Shown in pieces: positions 43,561 to 51,322 of a stretch of DNA of 56,768 nt. Source of the DNA: Halanaerobiales bacterium (GTDB lineage Bacteria; Bacillota; Halanaerobiia; Halanaerobiales; DTU029); contig JAKSCG010000002.1 in the NCBI GenBank assembly GCA_022360715.1, forward strand, positions 1-56,768, in the 5' to 3' direction. Numbering within the stretch: the stretch's first letter is position 1; each line of letters starts with the position of its first letter. Position numbers and translations under genes: made by a program. The notes under the pieces are model-generated. The model had not been told where the DNA came from. It saw nothing but the letters and a program-made list of their open reading frames with translations, and ran no database searches.

Positions 43561-43870
43561 TATAATTCACCCTTTCGTGCTTGATACGGGATCTATTTTT
43601 ATTGCCAACGGTCTTTCCTCAAGGTCTGTTATAAGTAAGCCTTAGTTCACCTATTATTATAAAGGAAGGTTTTGATTGGTTCAACGTACTATATTTTCCA
43701 TTAAAGGTAATATATAGGCAAATAAAATATTATTAGCTCCGGGAAGGGGGTGATCACCACGCTAAGGGTCTGAATTAATACTTAACACCAGGGTGATAAT
43801 ATCTATATAGATGTCACTTAATTGTCAGTTGATTGAAATTTATACAATGCTCAAAAGGAGGCCAAAAGAT
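43561..43870. other. Intergenic region upstream of transaldolase
   Basis: Divergent upstream region of 310 bases. I see a 10-base palindrome GGTGATCACC (43749-43758) and several AT-rich stretches, but no convincing promoter, riboswitch or gene. The ribosome site AAAGGAGG lies just before ATG 43871. Confidence 0.5.
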
Positions 43871-44515
43871 ATGGAGTTTTTTATTGATACAGCAAATCTG
43901 GACGAGATCAATGAGATTAAAGACTGGGGTATTTTATCAGGTGTTACTACCAACCCCAGCCTGATTGCTAAAGAGGGGAAGATTGATTTTGAAGATGTAA
44001 TTAAAAAGATTACCGAGATGGTCCCAGGCCCAATTAGTGCTGAGGTAATTAGCCTGGAGACAGCAGGAATGGTTAAGGAGGCCAGGAAGTTGGCGGCAAT
44101 TGCCGAAAATGTCGTAATCAAGATTCCGATGACAGCGGAGGGATTAGCGGCAGTCAAGCTATTGTCGACCGAGGGAATCAAGACAAATGTAACCCTGGTT
44201 TTTTCAGCCAGTCAGGCTCTAATGGCGGCCCGGGCTGGGGCAACCTTTGTCAGCCCTTTTGTCGGTCGTCTTGATGATATTGGACATAATGGGATGGAAT
44301 TGGTCCGGGATATTGCCGATATTTTTAATTGGTATGAACTTGATACCCAAATTATTACCGCCAGTATTCGCCACCCTCAACATGTCCTGGAAGCGGCCAA
44401 GAGTGGTTCAGATATCGCGACGATCCCCTATGCTGTTTTCAAGAAAATGATTAAACACCCGAAAACTGAGCAAGGGATTGAGCAATTTCTGGCAGATTGG
44501 GAAACGAGGGAATAA
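43871..44515 (+). CDS. tal: Transaldolase / fructose-6-phosphate aldolase family
   Basis: A 214-residue short transaldolase of the TalC/FSA type. '[16 protein letters not shown]' is the family start, '[13 protein letters not shown]' (near 26) binds substrate, 'NVVIKIPMT' carries the Schiff-base Lys near 85, and '[28 protein letters not shown]' closes the barrel. It shuttles dihydroxyacetone units in the pentose phosphate pathway. Transaldolase and aldolase activities cannot be told apart here. I start at ATG 43871, preceded by AAAGGAGG; the longer reading frame upstream has no ribosome site. Confidence 0.93.
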   Translation: MEFFIDTANLDEINEIKDWGILSGVTTNPSLIAKEGKIDFEDVIKKITEMVPGPISAEVISLETAGMVKEARKLAAIAENVVIKIPMTAEGLAAVKLLSTEGIKTNVTLVFSASQALMAARAGATFVSPFVGRLDDIGHNGMELVRDIADIFNWYELDTQIITASIRHPQHVLEAAKSGSDIATIPYAVFKKMIKHPKTEQGIEQFLADWETRE

Positions 44516-44540
44516 AGCCAACTAAATATTAATCAGCGCA

Positions 44541-44575
44541 AAAAAGGGATTGCCGAGTATCGGTAATCCCTTTTT
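44541..44575 (+). terminator. Terminator after transaldolase
   Basis: AAAAAGGGATTGCCGA (44541-44556) pairs with TCGGTAATCCCTTTTT (44560-44575) with one mismatch and a three-base loop, ending in T5. Confidence 0.9.
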
Positions 44576-44579
44576 CTGC

Positions 44580-44607
44580 ACAATTTGTTGTCCGGTGACA
44601 TAAGATA
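44580..44607 (+). promoter_or_regulatory. Sigma-K-type promoter ahead of phosphosulfolactate synthase
   Basis: AC (44580-44581), 17 bases, then CATAAGATA (44599-44607) fits the mother-cell sigma-K consensus AC-N16/17-CATANNNTA. The predicted start is about 25-30 bases before the ATG at 44641. The same geometry appears before yabG and before the unknown gene at 48266. Confidence 0.6.
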
Positions 44608-44640
44608 TGATGTTAATAATTCAACAAAGAAGGTGGTAAA

Positions 44641-45492
44641 ATGGCTGAAGATTGCCGGAACGGCTGGCAAATGGATTTAAAATATCCGATAACCGGACGA
44701 CTTAAGAAACCGCGCAAGCAAGGTTTAACGATGGTTCTGGATAAAGGATTGGGTGTTAATGCCCTCAAGGATTTACTGGAGATCAGTAGTGAATATATTG
44801 ATTTTTTAAAATTCAGTTTTGGTACGTCGTTTGTCTACCCGTTACATATTTTAAAAGAAAAGATAAATTTGGCCCGGCAGTATGGCCTAGAAGTCTTCCC
44901 GGGCGGAACCCTTTTTGAAGTGGCCCTTAGCCAAAAAAAGCTAAATGACTACTTATTTCGGGCCAAGCAATTGGGTTTCACCAGTATTGAGATCTCCAAC
45001 GGGAGTCTGGAGTTTCCGCAAAAATTAAGGCAGGAAGCGATTTATAAAGCCAATTCGCTTGGTTTTAAGGTTTTGACCGAGGTAGGAAAAAAAGACCAGG
45101 CTAACCCTCTTTCCGTCGATGAAATAAAGGAACAGATCGAACAAGATCAGCGCAATGGAGCCGAACTGGTCATCATCGAAGGGCGGGAATCAGGGAAAGG
45201 GGTTAGTATTTACCAGGATGATGGTCAGCTCGATCGGGTGATGTTGGAAGGAATATTAAGCATCGGTCAGGAGATTAAAGGAAATTTAATCTGGGAAACC
45301 CCGCTGAAAAAACAACAGGTAGCATTAATCAATCGCCTGGGACCCAATGTCAACCTGGGTAATATAGCAGTTGATCAAGTTATTGCCCTGGAAGCGCTAC
45401 GGCAAGGGCTTAGGGCGGATACTTTTGCGAATACCCTTAGTGATAATTTGCTCACGCCGCTGGCCGAGTCGGGGAAGAGCATGGGGGCCTGA
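44641..45492 (+). CDS. Phosphosulfolactate synthase (ComA family)
   Basis: A 283-residue TIM-barrel protein of the ComA/YitD family, which adds sulfite to phosphoenolpyruvate to give (R)-phosphosulfolactate. Recognisable parts are 'GLTMVLDKGLGVNALKDLLE' (about 29-48), 'IDFLKFSFGTSFVYP', 'EVFPGGTLFEVAL', 'GFTSIEISNGSLEFP' and 'LIWETPLKKQQVALINRLGPNVNLGNI'. In methanogens this begins coenzyme M synthesis; in Bacillus relatives sulfolactate accumulates in spores. The sigma-K-type promoter upstream favours the spore role. The ribosome site is AAGGTGG. Confidence 0.9.
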   Translation: MAEDCRNGWQMDLKYPITGRLKKPRKQGLTMVLDKGLGVNALKDLLEISSEYIDFLKFSFGTSFVYPLHILKEKINLARQYGLEVFPGGTLFEVALSQKKLNDYLFRAKQLGFTSIEISNGSLEFPQKLRQEAIYKANSLGFKVLTEVGKKDQANPLSVDEIKEQIEQDQRNGAELVIIEGRESGKGVSIYQDDGQLDRVMLEGILSIGQEIKGNLIWETPLKKQQVALINRLGPNVNLGNIAVDQVIALEALRQGLRADTFANTLSDNLLTPLAESGKSMGA

Positions 45493-45568
45493 AAAAGATT
45501 ATTCATAGATAATTTAATTAGTTAATATAATTTAATAAAATGCTAAATCCAGGGCCGGAGGTAATCAA

Positions 45569-46033
45569 GTGAATAGCGGTATTTTCCTGATCAGTCTGAT
45601 CACACTTGGCTTTTTAGCCCGCTCCAGGGTAATAGTTTTGGCTGCTTTGATCTTAATCCTCCTAAAGGAATTAAAGATTAACCCGCTTTTGTTATTCTTA
45701 AGTAAAAAAGGAATTGAAATCGGTTTAGTCTTTTTGCTACTGGCAATTCTGGCCCCGCTGCTGGTCAAACCGGTTCGCTGGCAGGAGTTGAAAGATTTAA
45801 TAACAGATTACCGTGGTGTTATAGCGATTATTGCCGGGATTCTGGCTACCCAGGCTAATGGAATGGGTTTAGAGCTCTTAAACGAGCTACCCCTGTTGAT
45901 TATCGGGATTATAATCGGTTCACTGCTCGGGATTGTCATTTTCGGCGGGATACCGGTGGGACCGTTGATGGCAGCAGGGATCGCCGCTCTGCTGCTTAAA
46001 TTCTTTGATTTTATCTCCCGGATCAATGGTTAA
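45569..46033 (+). CDS. UPF0756/DUF441 membrane protein
   Basis: A 154-residue integral membrane protein of the UPF0756 family (YtwI type). It has four to five hydrophobic segments, the 'WQELKDLITDYRGVIAIIAGILATQANGMGLELL' middle region and the conserved ending 'IFGGIPVGPLMAAGIAALLLK'. Function is unknown. The start is GTG 45569 behind GGAGG. A 48-residue ORF overlaps its end. Confidence 0.88.
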   Translation: MNSGIFLISLITLGFLARSRVIVLAALILILLKELKINPLLLFLSKKGIEIGLVFLLLAILAPLLVKPVRWQELKDLITDYRGVIAIIAGILATQANGMGLELLNELPLLIIGIIIGSLLGIVIFGGIPVGPLMAAGIAALLLKFFDFISRING

Positions 46034-46172
46034 GCTACTATTAGCCCTCTTCTTCGGCCTGCTTTTGCTGCTGGTGTTAATCTTTTATCATCCGGAGCAG
46101 GCAATCAGCAGCTTTACTTACCTTACTTTTTTAGATAAACTGAGTGCAAGGTTTAAAAAGAAGCAAGGTTAG
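46026..46172 (+). CDS. Small membrane protein (48 residues, hypothetical)
   Basis: ATG 46026 overlaps the last codons of the UPF0756 gene, and TAG ends at 46172. The 48 residues form one strong membrane helix (LLLALFFGLLLLLVLIF), then 'YHPEQAISSFTYLTFLDKLSARFKKKQG' with a basic end, giving an N-out or hairpin-free single-pass topology. No ribosome site is clear, so translation would rely on coupling. It overlaps the convergent MFS gene by four bases. It may be a real accessory protein or a chance ORF. Confidence 0.4.
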   Translation: MVKLLLALFFGLLLLLVLIFYHPEQAISSFTYLTFLDKLSARFKKKQG

Positions 46173-47380
46173 TTTTGCTTACTTTCTTGAGGGGTCATCC
46201 CTTCTTCCTTAATTAAAAAAATAGCCAGGACAAGTACCAACAGGATGATCCCACTGTTGGTGAAATACATTGTTTTTTTGCTAATTTCCTCCAGAAAAGT
46301 AAAAGCGGGGGGGCCGATCGCGACACCGATGAAACGGGCACTACCATACAGTGAGGTGATTACACCGCGTTGATTACTGGCACAAGAGCTGGTAACCAGG
46401 GTGTTAATTGAGGGTAACACCAGCCCGGTACCGATCCCCAATAGTGAAAAAAAGACAAGATAAATTGTTAAGGAATCTAGATAAGATAGGATGAACAAGG
46501 ATAGCAGGATTAAGCCCTGGCCGCTGATGACCGAAGCCTTGTAATATTTTTTGGTTTTTTTTAGCATATGACCGTTAAGGTACGAAGTTGTTGACATAAA
46601 TAAAATAGGGATAGCAATGACTAGCCCTTTGAGCAGTCCTTTAATATTATATTTTGTCTCCAGGATATCGGAGAAAAATGATAAAAGGCCGAAAAGGATA
46701 AAAAGGACCAGCATCCCGGATAAAATTGTGATCGAAAGGGAAAAGCCCTTTTGGCGAAAAATATTTTTTATTTCGGCTAGATATTCCCGGAAAGCCTGTT
46801 TCTTCATTTTTTTTCCTTCTTCTCCCAGAAACCAGACTCCGGCTGCGATGGGTACTGATAAAATGGCATAAGAAAAAAAGAGGGCAATCCAACTGAGCAT
46901 GCCGATCGCCGAACCGAGGATCGGACTGACTACTTTGCCGATCCCATTGGCTGATTCAATAATACCCAGGGCTTCACTGCGCTGCTCAGACTGAAAGATA
47001 TCTCCGACCAGGGCCATCACGATCGGAGCTGTCCCGGCAGCACCAATTCCCTGGATCACCCGCCCTACCAGCATGATAGTATAGGGTTCTTTGCTGAGTA
47101 GAGCAGCAGTACCGGAGACTACGCCACCCAGTCCGTATAAAAGCAGGGCCGGCACAATGATTTTTATTCTCCCTAACTGGTCGGAAAGGTATCCCAGAAA
47201 CGGGATCGCTATCCCGGCTGAAATAGAAAAAGCCGTAATCAATAAACCGACTTGAAATTGGTTAATGTCAAGGGCAGCTTTGATTTGTGGGAATTCGGGT
47301 ATGAGCATCGAATTTCCCAGCACCATAATAAAGGGGACTCCGCTAAAAGCCACCATCATCAACTTATATTTTTTTTCCAT
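46169..47380 (-). CDS. MFS exporter (DHA1-like drug/metabolite efflux)
   Basis: A 403-residue transporter with 12 hydrophobic segments. 'FLGYLSDQLGRIKIIVPALLLYGLGG' is the MFS motif A loop after helix 2, and 'GRVIQGIGAAGTAPIVMALVGDIF' matches antiporter motif C-like sequence in helix 4-5, typical of 12-helix DHA1 exporters. Substrate is unknown. The ribosome site AAAGGAGAAGG is good. It ends convergently with the UPF0756 unit. Confidence 0.88.
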   Translation of the reverse strand: MEKKYKLMMVAFSGVPFIMVLGNSMLIPEFPQIKAALDINQFQVGLLITAFSISAGIAIPFLGYLSDQLGRIKIIVPALLLYGLGGVVSGTAALLSKEPYTIMLVGRVIQGIGAAGTAPIVMALVGDIFQSEQRSEALGIIESANGIGKVVSPILGSAIGMLSWIALFFSYAILSVPIAAGVWFLGEEGKKMKKQAFREYLAEIKNIFRQKGFSLSITILSGMLVLFILFGLLSFFSDILETKYNIKGLLKGLVIAIPILFMSTTSYLNGHMLKKTKKYYKASVISGQGLILLSLFILSYLDSLTIYLVFFSLLGIGTGLVLPSINTLVTSSCASNQRGVITSLYGSARFIGVAIGPPAFTFLEEISKKTMYFTNSGIILLVLVLAIFLIKEEGMTPQESKQN

Positions 47381-47477
47381 AACCTTCTCCTTTGGTTATT
47401 ATATTTAAAGTATGCTTTAATCCGGAGAAAATTATTACAATAGTTTACCTGGGACCAACAAGCAACTGAAAAATAAA

Positions 47478-47498
47478 AACCCTGCATACTGCAGGGTT
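47478..47498 (-). terminator. Terminator of the unknown two-gene operon
   Basis: AACCCTGCA (47478-47486) and TGCAGGGTT (47490-47498) form a 9-bp stem. On the minus strand it is followed by TTTTTATTT, so it ends the operon 48266-47535. Confidence 0.8.
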
Positions 47499-47534
47499 AC
47501 AATCTTAGTTTACGCCAATCAAGGTTTTTAGCTT

Positions 47535-47978
47535 TTATAGAGCTTTTTTTTTAGTATTTTCCTCTTTTTCCGGATTATTATTTTCTTCCGCTGTATTTTG
47601 TGCCCGTTGATTATCCTGGGGTTTAGGGGAATTTAGCATATTGATTAGACCGGTCAAGTCCGGATTATTGTTCCTACCGCCGCCACCACCACCGAGCATA
47701 CCCATTAACATGGGGAGCATTTGCTGGATACTATTACCGTCTTTGCTATTGCCTTGCAGTTGATTTAATAAGCCGGTCAGATTACCTAGGGGAGCTAAAT
47801 TATCGGTGCTGTTGTTGTCTTTTAACGCCGGAATACTCCCGCTGCCGGAATGAAAGATTTCGGATACTTTTATTAAAAGAACCAGGCTGAGCAAGCCAAA
47901 TAACTCATTATTAGTGAACCTACTTCCTTTTTCCTGAATTAATGAGGTCAGTTCATTGATCAGTTTATTATTATCCAT
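47535..47978 (-). CDS. Gly/Asn-rich protein of unknown function, likely sporulation-linked
   Basis: I do not recognise this protein. It has 147 residues: a helical N-terminus with one hydrophobic stretch (NELFGLLSLVLLIKVSEIF), a middle with repeated 'LGNLTGLLNQLQGN' and 'QMLPMLMGMLGGGGGG' and 'PDLTGLINMLN' segments, and a hydrophilic tail rich in Asn, Glu and Lys. Such low-complexity, self-associating sequence is common in coat or matrix proteins. The ribosome site GGAGGAG is strong. It follows the small membrane protein by 15 bases and shares its sigma-K-type promoter. Confidence 0.65.
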   Translation of the reverse strand: MDNNKLINELTSLIQEKGSRFTNNELFGLLSLVLLIKVSEIFHSGSGSIPALKDNNSTDNLAPLGNLTGLLNQLQGNSKDGNSIQQMLPMLMGMLGGGGGGRNNNPDLTGLINMLNSPKPQDNQRAQNTAEENNNPEKEENTKKKAL

Positions 47979-47993
47979 TTTTATCTCCTCCGG

Positions 47994-48266
47994 TTATCCT
48001 TCCCTGCTTTCCTCTTTGGGCTGGTTCCTTCCTTCGCGCATCTTTTCCCGGTTTTTTATTTTATCCTTGACCGGCAAGGTACTATAGACCCTTTTGTTTT
48101 TCCTTTTGTCCGGCTGCTCTTGTTTTTTCATCAACTCCTGTTGCTTTTTGATCATAACTAATACATCTTTTGATAAAATAAGTAAAATTAGGATTAAGAA
48201 GAGTATATATGCAGTGCTAAGTCCCGACTCGGCTTCCAGTTCAGCGTTGATTGGCAATTTAATCAT
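47994..48266 (-). CDS. Small single-pass membrane protein, likely sporulation-linked
   Basis: A 90-residue protein with one membrane helix (STAYILFLILILLILSKDVLVMI, in two parts around residue 15-36). A highly charged cytoplasmic or extracytoplasmic tail follows (KKQQELMKKQEQPDKRKNKR and further Lys/Arg/Glu). I choose ATG 48266 because GGAGGGA lies at the right distance; the longer reading frame upstream crosses the promoter. I do not recognise the family. It is the first gene of a two-gene unit with a sigma-K-type promoter. Confidence 0.6.
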   Translation of the reverse strand: MIKLPINAELEAESGLSTAYILFLILILLILSKDVLVMIKKQQELMKKQEQPDKRKNKRVYSTLPVKDKIKNREKMREGRNQPKEESREG

Positions 48267-48310
48267 GATCCGTTTCCCTCCTTCCATCGGTTTAAATACT
48301 GATACGATCA

Positions 48311-48338
48311 TAATATATGTAAGGAAGGGTGGTTTTGT
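48311..48338 (-). promoter_or_regulatory. Sigma-K-type promoter of the unknown two-gene operon
   Basis: On the minus strand, AC (48338-48337), 17 bases, then CATATATTA (48319-48311). The -10 element and spacing are identical to those before yabG. The start would be about 35-40 bases before ATG 48266. Confidence 0.65.
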
Positions 48339-48399
48339 GCCACGATAGTGGAACAGATCTATAATATTTATATTGCGGTAAAGACAATAATATACTTTT

Positions 48400-48428
48400 T
48401 TGATTAACTTTTGCTGGTGTGTTACAAT
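48400..48428 (+). promoter_or_regulatory. Sigma-A promoter of ksgA
   Basis: TTGATT (48400-48405) and TACAAT (48423-48428) are separated by 17 bases, 41 bases before the GTG start. Confidence 0.6.
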
Positions 48429-48468
48429 ATAAAAAGGTATCGGGAAAAAAATAAAAAAAGGTGATCGT

Positions 48469-49359
48469 GTGGACAAAAAACGAGCTATTGCCGGAAAAAC
48501 CAGAGAGATACTCCGGGAGTATCAGATTAGACCGGCTAAAAGACTGGGTCAAAATTTTTTAATTGATCAGAATATTTTACATAAAATAATTACGGCCGGG
48601 GGAGTAGAAGCTGCCGACACAGTCATTGAAATTGGACCGGGACTCGGTTCTTTGACTGAGTTGATCTTAAACCGAATCCCTGCGGGAAAGCTATATGCGA
48701 TTGAAAAGGATCAAAAATTGGTCGCTGTTTTAGCAGATTTATTAGCCGGGTATCATAATCTGGTGGTTATTAATCAAGATGTTTTAGCGATTGACTGGCC
48801 GCACTTTTTCGCTCAGCATCAACTGGCGGAGGTTAGCGTGAAGGTTATGGCTAATTTACCTTACTATATAACTACCCCGGTCATCATGAACCTGCTGGAG
48901 TCAGGTCTTAAATTTAAGCAAATTACTTTGTTAGTTCAAAAGGAGGTTGCGGCGAGAATGGCTGCTGCCCCGGGTGGCAAAGATTACGGGGCCCTGAGTA
49001 TTGCCGTGCAGTATCACTCTAAAGTTGAAATAGTGGCTGATGTTGCACCGACGGTTTTTATCCCGCCACCCCAGGTCGACTCAACGATTATCTCCCTTTA
49101 TCCCTATCGCAATCCACCGGTCAAAGTAAGTGATCAGGCTTTTTTCTTTAAGGTGGTTCAAGCAATTTTTCAACAGCGGCGCAAAAATATTAAAAATGCC
49201 CTTAGCAATTCAACCCTTTTCAGGCTAAGCAAGGAAGGGATCATGGAAGGATTAGCGCGCGGGGGAATTAGCCCAACCCTCCGTGGGGAAAATCTTTCGA
49301 TTGCCGAAATTGCTCAGCTGAGTGATATTCTGAAATTGATGGCAGTTGAGCAAAATTAA
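48469..49359 (+). CDS. rsmA: 16S rRNA dimethyladenosine transferase
   Basis: KsgA/RsmA dimethylates A1518 and A1519 of 16S rRNA late in 30S assembly. The 296-residue protein shows 'RLGQNFLIDQNIL' (near 25), the SAM loop 'VIEIGPGLGSLTE' (near 52), 'AIEKDQKLV', the catalytic 'ANLPYYITTP' (near 129) and 'PPPQVDSTIISL'. It starts at GTG 48469 with GGTGA upstream. The following order ykuK-like, yabG, veg is close to the Bacillus ksgA-yabG-veg arrangement. Confidence 0.96.
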   Translation: MDKKRAIAGKTREILREYQIRPAKRLGQNFLIDQNILHKIITAGGVEAADTVIEIGPGLGSLTELILNRIPAGKLYAIEKDQKLVAVLADLLAGYHNLVVINQDVLAIDWPHFFAQHQLAEVSVKVMANLPYYITTPVIMNLLESGLKFKQITLLVQKEVAARMAAAPGGKDYGALSIAVQYHSKVEIVADVAPTVFIPPPQVDSTIISLYPYRNPPVKVSDQAFFFKVVQAIFQQRRKNIKNALSNSTLFRLSKEGIMEGLARGGISPTLRGENLSIAEIAQLSDILKLMAVEQN

Positions 49360-49380
49360 CCCAAAGTGATGGTGAATAAC

Positions 49381-49860
49381 ATGATATTTATTAACCCGAG
49401 TGAAGGCCCAATGGATCTTTACCAGACCTACCAAACTGTCTACAAATTTATTAAAGCGGAACCGGATTACCAGTATAAATTGATGGTGGGGACCGATTCG
49501 CAAGCCGGACAGGAAGAGATAATGTTTGTGACAGCAATTGTGATCTATCGGGTGGGAAGGGGTGGGCGGTTTTTCTACCGGAAAAAGAGTGAAAAAATTC
49601 GGATCAGTATGAAACAGCGGATTTTTTTCGAGGTCTCAAAAAGTCTGGAGATTGCCAGTAAATTGACCGGTTTCCTGGCTGATCAGGAAGATTTAATTGA
49701 AGACTTTCGGGTTGAGATCCATGTAGATGTTGGGGAAAAAGGTCCGACCAGCGCGATTATTAAAGAAGTAACCGGGATGGTGGTCGGAAGTGGGTATAAG
49801 GCTTTGATCAAACCGGAATCCTATGTCGCTTCAACCGTTGCCGATAAATTTACAAAATAG
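49381..49860 (+). CDS. YkuK-family RNase H-like protein (DUF458)
   Basis: A protein of about 159 residues matching the DUF458/YkuK family, whose fold is RNase H-like. Typical elements are 'FINPSEGPMDLYQTY', 'KLMVGTDSQAGQEEIMFVTAIVIY' (acidic Asp in the first strand), 'EVSKSLEIASKL', 'VEIHVDVGEKGPTSAII' and 'KPESYVASTVADKF'. Nuclease activity is inferred from fold only. In Bacillus it is not between ksgA and yabG, so this is a local insertion. I choose ATG 49381 because GGTGA lies five bases before it. Confidence 0.85.
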   Translation: MIFINPSEGPMDLYQTYQTVYKFIKAEPDYQYKLMVGTDSQAGQEEIMFVTAIVIYRVGRGGRFFYRKKSEKIRISMKQRIFFEVSKSLEIASKLTGFLADQEDLIEDFRVEIHVDVGEKGPTSAIIKEVTGMVVGSGYKALIKPESYVASTVADKFTK

Positions 49861-49861
49861 C

Positions 49862-49889
49862 ACAATTATTTCCTTGCTTTCATATATTA
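49862..49889 (+). promoter_or_regulatory. Sigma-K-type promoter of yabG
   Basis: AC (49862-49863), 17 bases, CATATATTA (49881-49889). This fits AC-N16/17-CATANNNTA. Bacillus subtilis yabG is known to be transcribed by sigma-K, so the match is expected biology and supports the other two sites. Confidence 0.75.
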
Positions 49890-49921
49890 ATATTATATTC
49901 CCTAGATAGGGGGAGGCAGGG

Positions 49922-50731
49922 ATGCAGGTCAATATTGGTGAACTGGTTACCCGCAAATCGTATAATTCCGATATAATTTTCCGAGTAGAGAAAATATCCG
50001 GACAAAAAATAACATTGAGGAGCTTTCGCCTGCGGTTAATGGCTGATGCCCCTTTAGAAGACTTAATTAAGGTGAAAGATAAAGGCTTTAGTCTCCTCAA
50101 GAAAGAACTGTTGTTAGAATCATTCGACTATTTACAGCGCCAGCAGAAACACCTTATTTTAAGCTCCCGACAGGTTAAAAAAAAAAACCCTGAAAACACT
50201 TTTCAAGAATACCAGGTAAAGGTGCTCCATTTTGACGGAGACAAGGACTACCTGGAATTATCCCTGGCCAACTACAATAATCTCAATATTAATGCCTGGG
50301 GTTTTTTTGTGCCGGAACGGGGACAACCAAAAAAAATATCGGAATACTTAAAGGAATATCGACCGGATATCCTGGTATTAACCGGACATGATGGGGAACT
50401 TAATGGGCGTTTGTTTCATACCTCTAATTTTTTTATTGGGGCCGTCGAAGCCGCCCGTTCCTTTGAACCCAATTTAGATAATTTAGTAATATTTGCCGGA
50501 GCTTGTCAATCCAATTATGAAAGACTAATTGCCAGTGGGGCTAACTTTGCCAGTTCTCCGGAAAACAAGCTGATCCATTTTCTCGATCCGATTTTAATTG
50601 TCGAAAAAATTGTATTTACTTCGATCCGGGAAGTAATACCGGTCAAAGACGTGATTAAGAATACGATTACCGGTGAAGGGGGGATTGGGGGGATCGAGAC
50701 CAGGGGAAAATTAAGACTGAGGTATCCCTGA
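49922..50731 (+). CDS. yabG: Sporulation-specific protease YabG
   Basis: YabG is a mother-cell cysteine protease that trims spore coat proteins such as SafA and CotT and primes them for cross-linking. The 269-residue protein has the usual N-terminal beta-rich part ('VNIGELVTRKSYNSDIIFRV') and a catalytic C-terminal part with 'LVLTGHDGELNG' (His near 157) and 'VIFAGACQSNYERLIASGANFASSP' (Cys near 194). Length and sequence match the family. It sits behind a sigma-K-type promoter. Confidence 0.95.
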   Translation: MQVNIGELVTRKSYNSDIIFRVEKISGQKITLRSFRLRLMADAPLEDLIKVKDKGFSLLKKELLLESFDYLQRQQKHLILSSRQVKKKNPENTFQEYQVKVLHFDGDKDYLELSLANYNNLNINAWGFFVPERGQPKKISEYLKEYRPDILVLTGHDGELNGRLFHTSNFFIGAVEAARSFEPNLDNLVIFAGACQSNYERLIASGANFASSPENKLIHFLDPILIVEKIVFTSIREVIPVKDVIKNTITGEGGIGGIETRGKLRLRYP

Positions 50732-50751
50732 GTAGAATTTAAAAATTTTCC

Positions 50752-50821
50752 TTGACAGTGCTTAAAATGTCTGATATACTATTTTATTTATTTGACTAAT
50801 ATTTCTTTTTTGTGCTATACT
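50752..50821 (+). promoter_or_regulatory. Tandem sigma-A promoters of veg
   Basis: P1 is TTGACA (50752-50757), 17 bases, TATACT (50775-50780). P2 is TTGACT (50792-50797), 18 bases, TATACT (50816-50821). The Bacillus veg promoter is famously strong, so a strong tandem arrangement here fits. Confidence 0.75.
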
Positions 50822-50903
50822 AATACTGTATCCATAGTCTTTGTTCAAGGCTTTAATTTTTTTATTGCGCACTGTTTCTAAGAATTAGGAAGGTGGATTA
50901 TAG

Positions 50904-51170
50904 ATGAATAAAAATGAAAATGTGCTACTGGAGATCAGGAAAAGTGTTAATTCTTTTGTCGGTAAGGAAGTAAGGATAAAAGCCAACCGCGGGAGGAGAA
51001 AAGTACTGGAAAAAGAGGGTGTTTTGGAACAAACTCACCGCAATATTTTTGTTGTTAAAGTAGATGATCACCATCAAATTCGCCGCCTTTCTTATAGTTA
51101 TGCTGACCTTTTGACTGATAATGTTGAGTTGAAGCTGAAAGGAGAGAATACCAAAATCGGGATAATTTAA
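50904..51170 (+). CDS. veg: Veg protein
   Basis: An 88-residue Veg-family protein: 'EIRKSVNSFVGKEVRIKANRGRRKVLEKEGVLEQTHRNIFVV' in two parts and 'RRLSYSYADLLTDNVEL' match the family throughout. It is highly expressed in Bacillus and affects biofilm formation and spore outgrowth, with an unclear mechanism. It follows yabG as in Bacillus and has its own tandem promoters and terminator. Confidence 0.96.
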   Translation: MNKNENVLLEIRKSVNSFVGKEVRIKANRGRRKVLEKEGVLEQTHRNIFVVKVDDHHQIRRLSYSYADLLTDNVELKLKGENTKIGII

Positions 51171-51194
51171 GCCATATAAGTAAAGACCAATTCA

Positions 51195-51229
51195 AACTGG
51201 TAAGCTGAAAAGCTGGCCAGTTTTTTTTT
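51195..51229 (+). terminator. Terminator after veg
   Basis: AACTGG-TA-AGCT, a GAAA tetraloop, AGCT-GG-CCAGTT form a two-part stem with a 2x2 internal loop, followed by T9. Confidence 0.9.
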
Positions 51230-51322
51230 GCCGCTAATAATTATCAATGATTATATAACTGCTTCTTCACTAAAATTCTTCCTCTTGAATATTATAGATT
51301 ATCAAATTATGGAGGGAGACAG

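Noticed and set aside
43700..43870. A riboswitch (glycine or other) upstream of transaldolase
   Set aside because: The region has G-rich patches and a short palindrome but no recognisable riboswitch core.
48267..48476. A 70-codon N-terminal extension of the small membrane protein
   Set aside because: It would run through the sigma-K-type promoter and overlap ksgA; a good ribosome site lies before ATG 48266.
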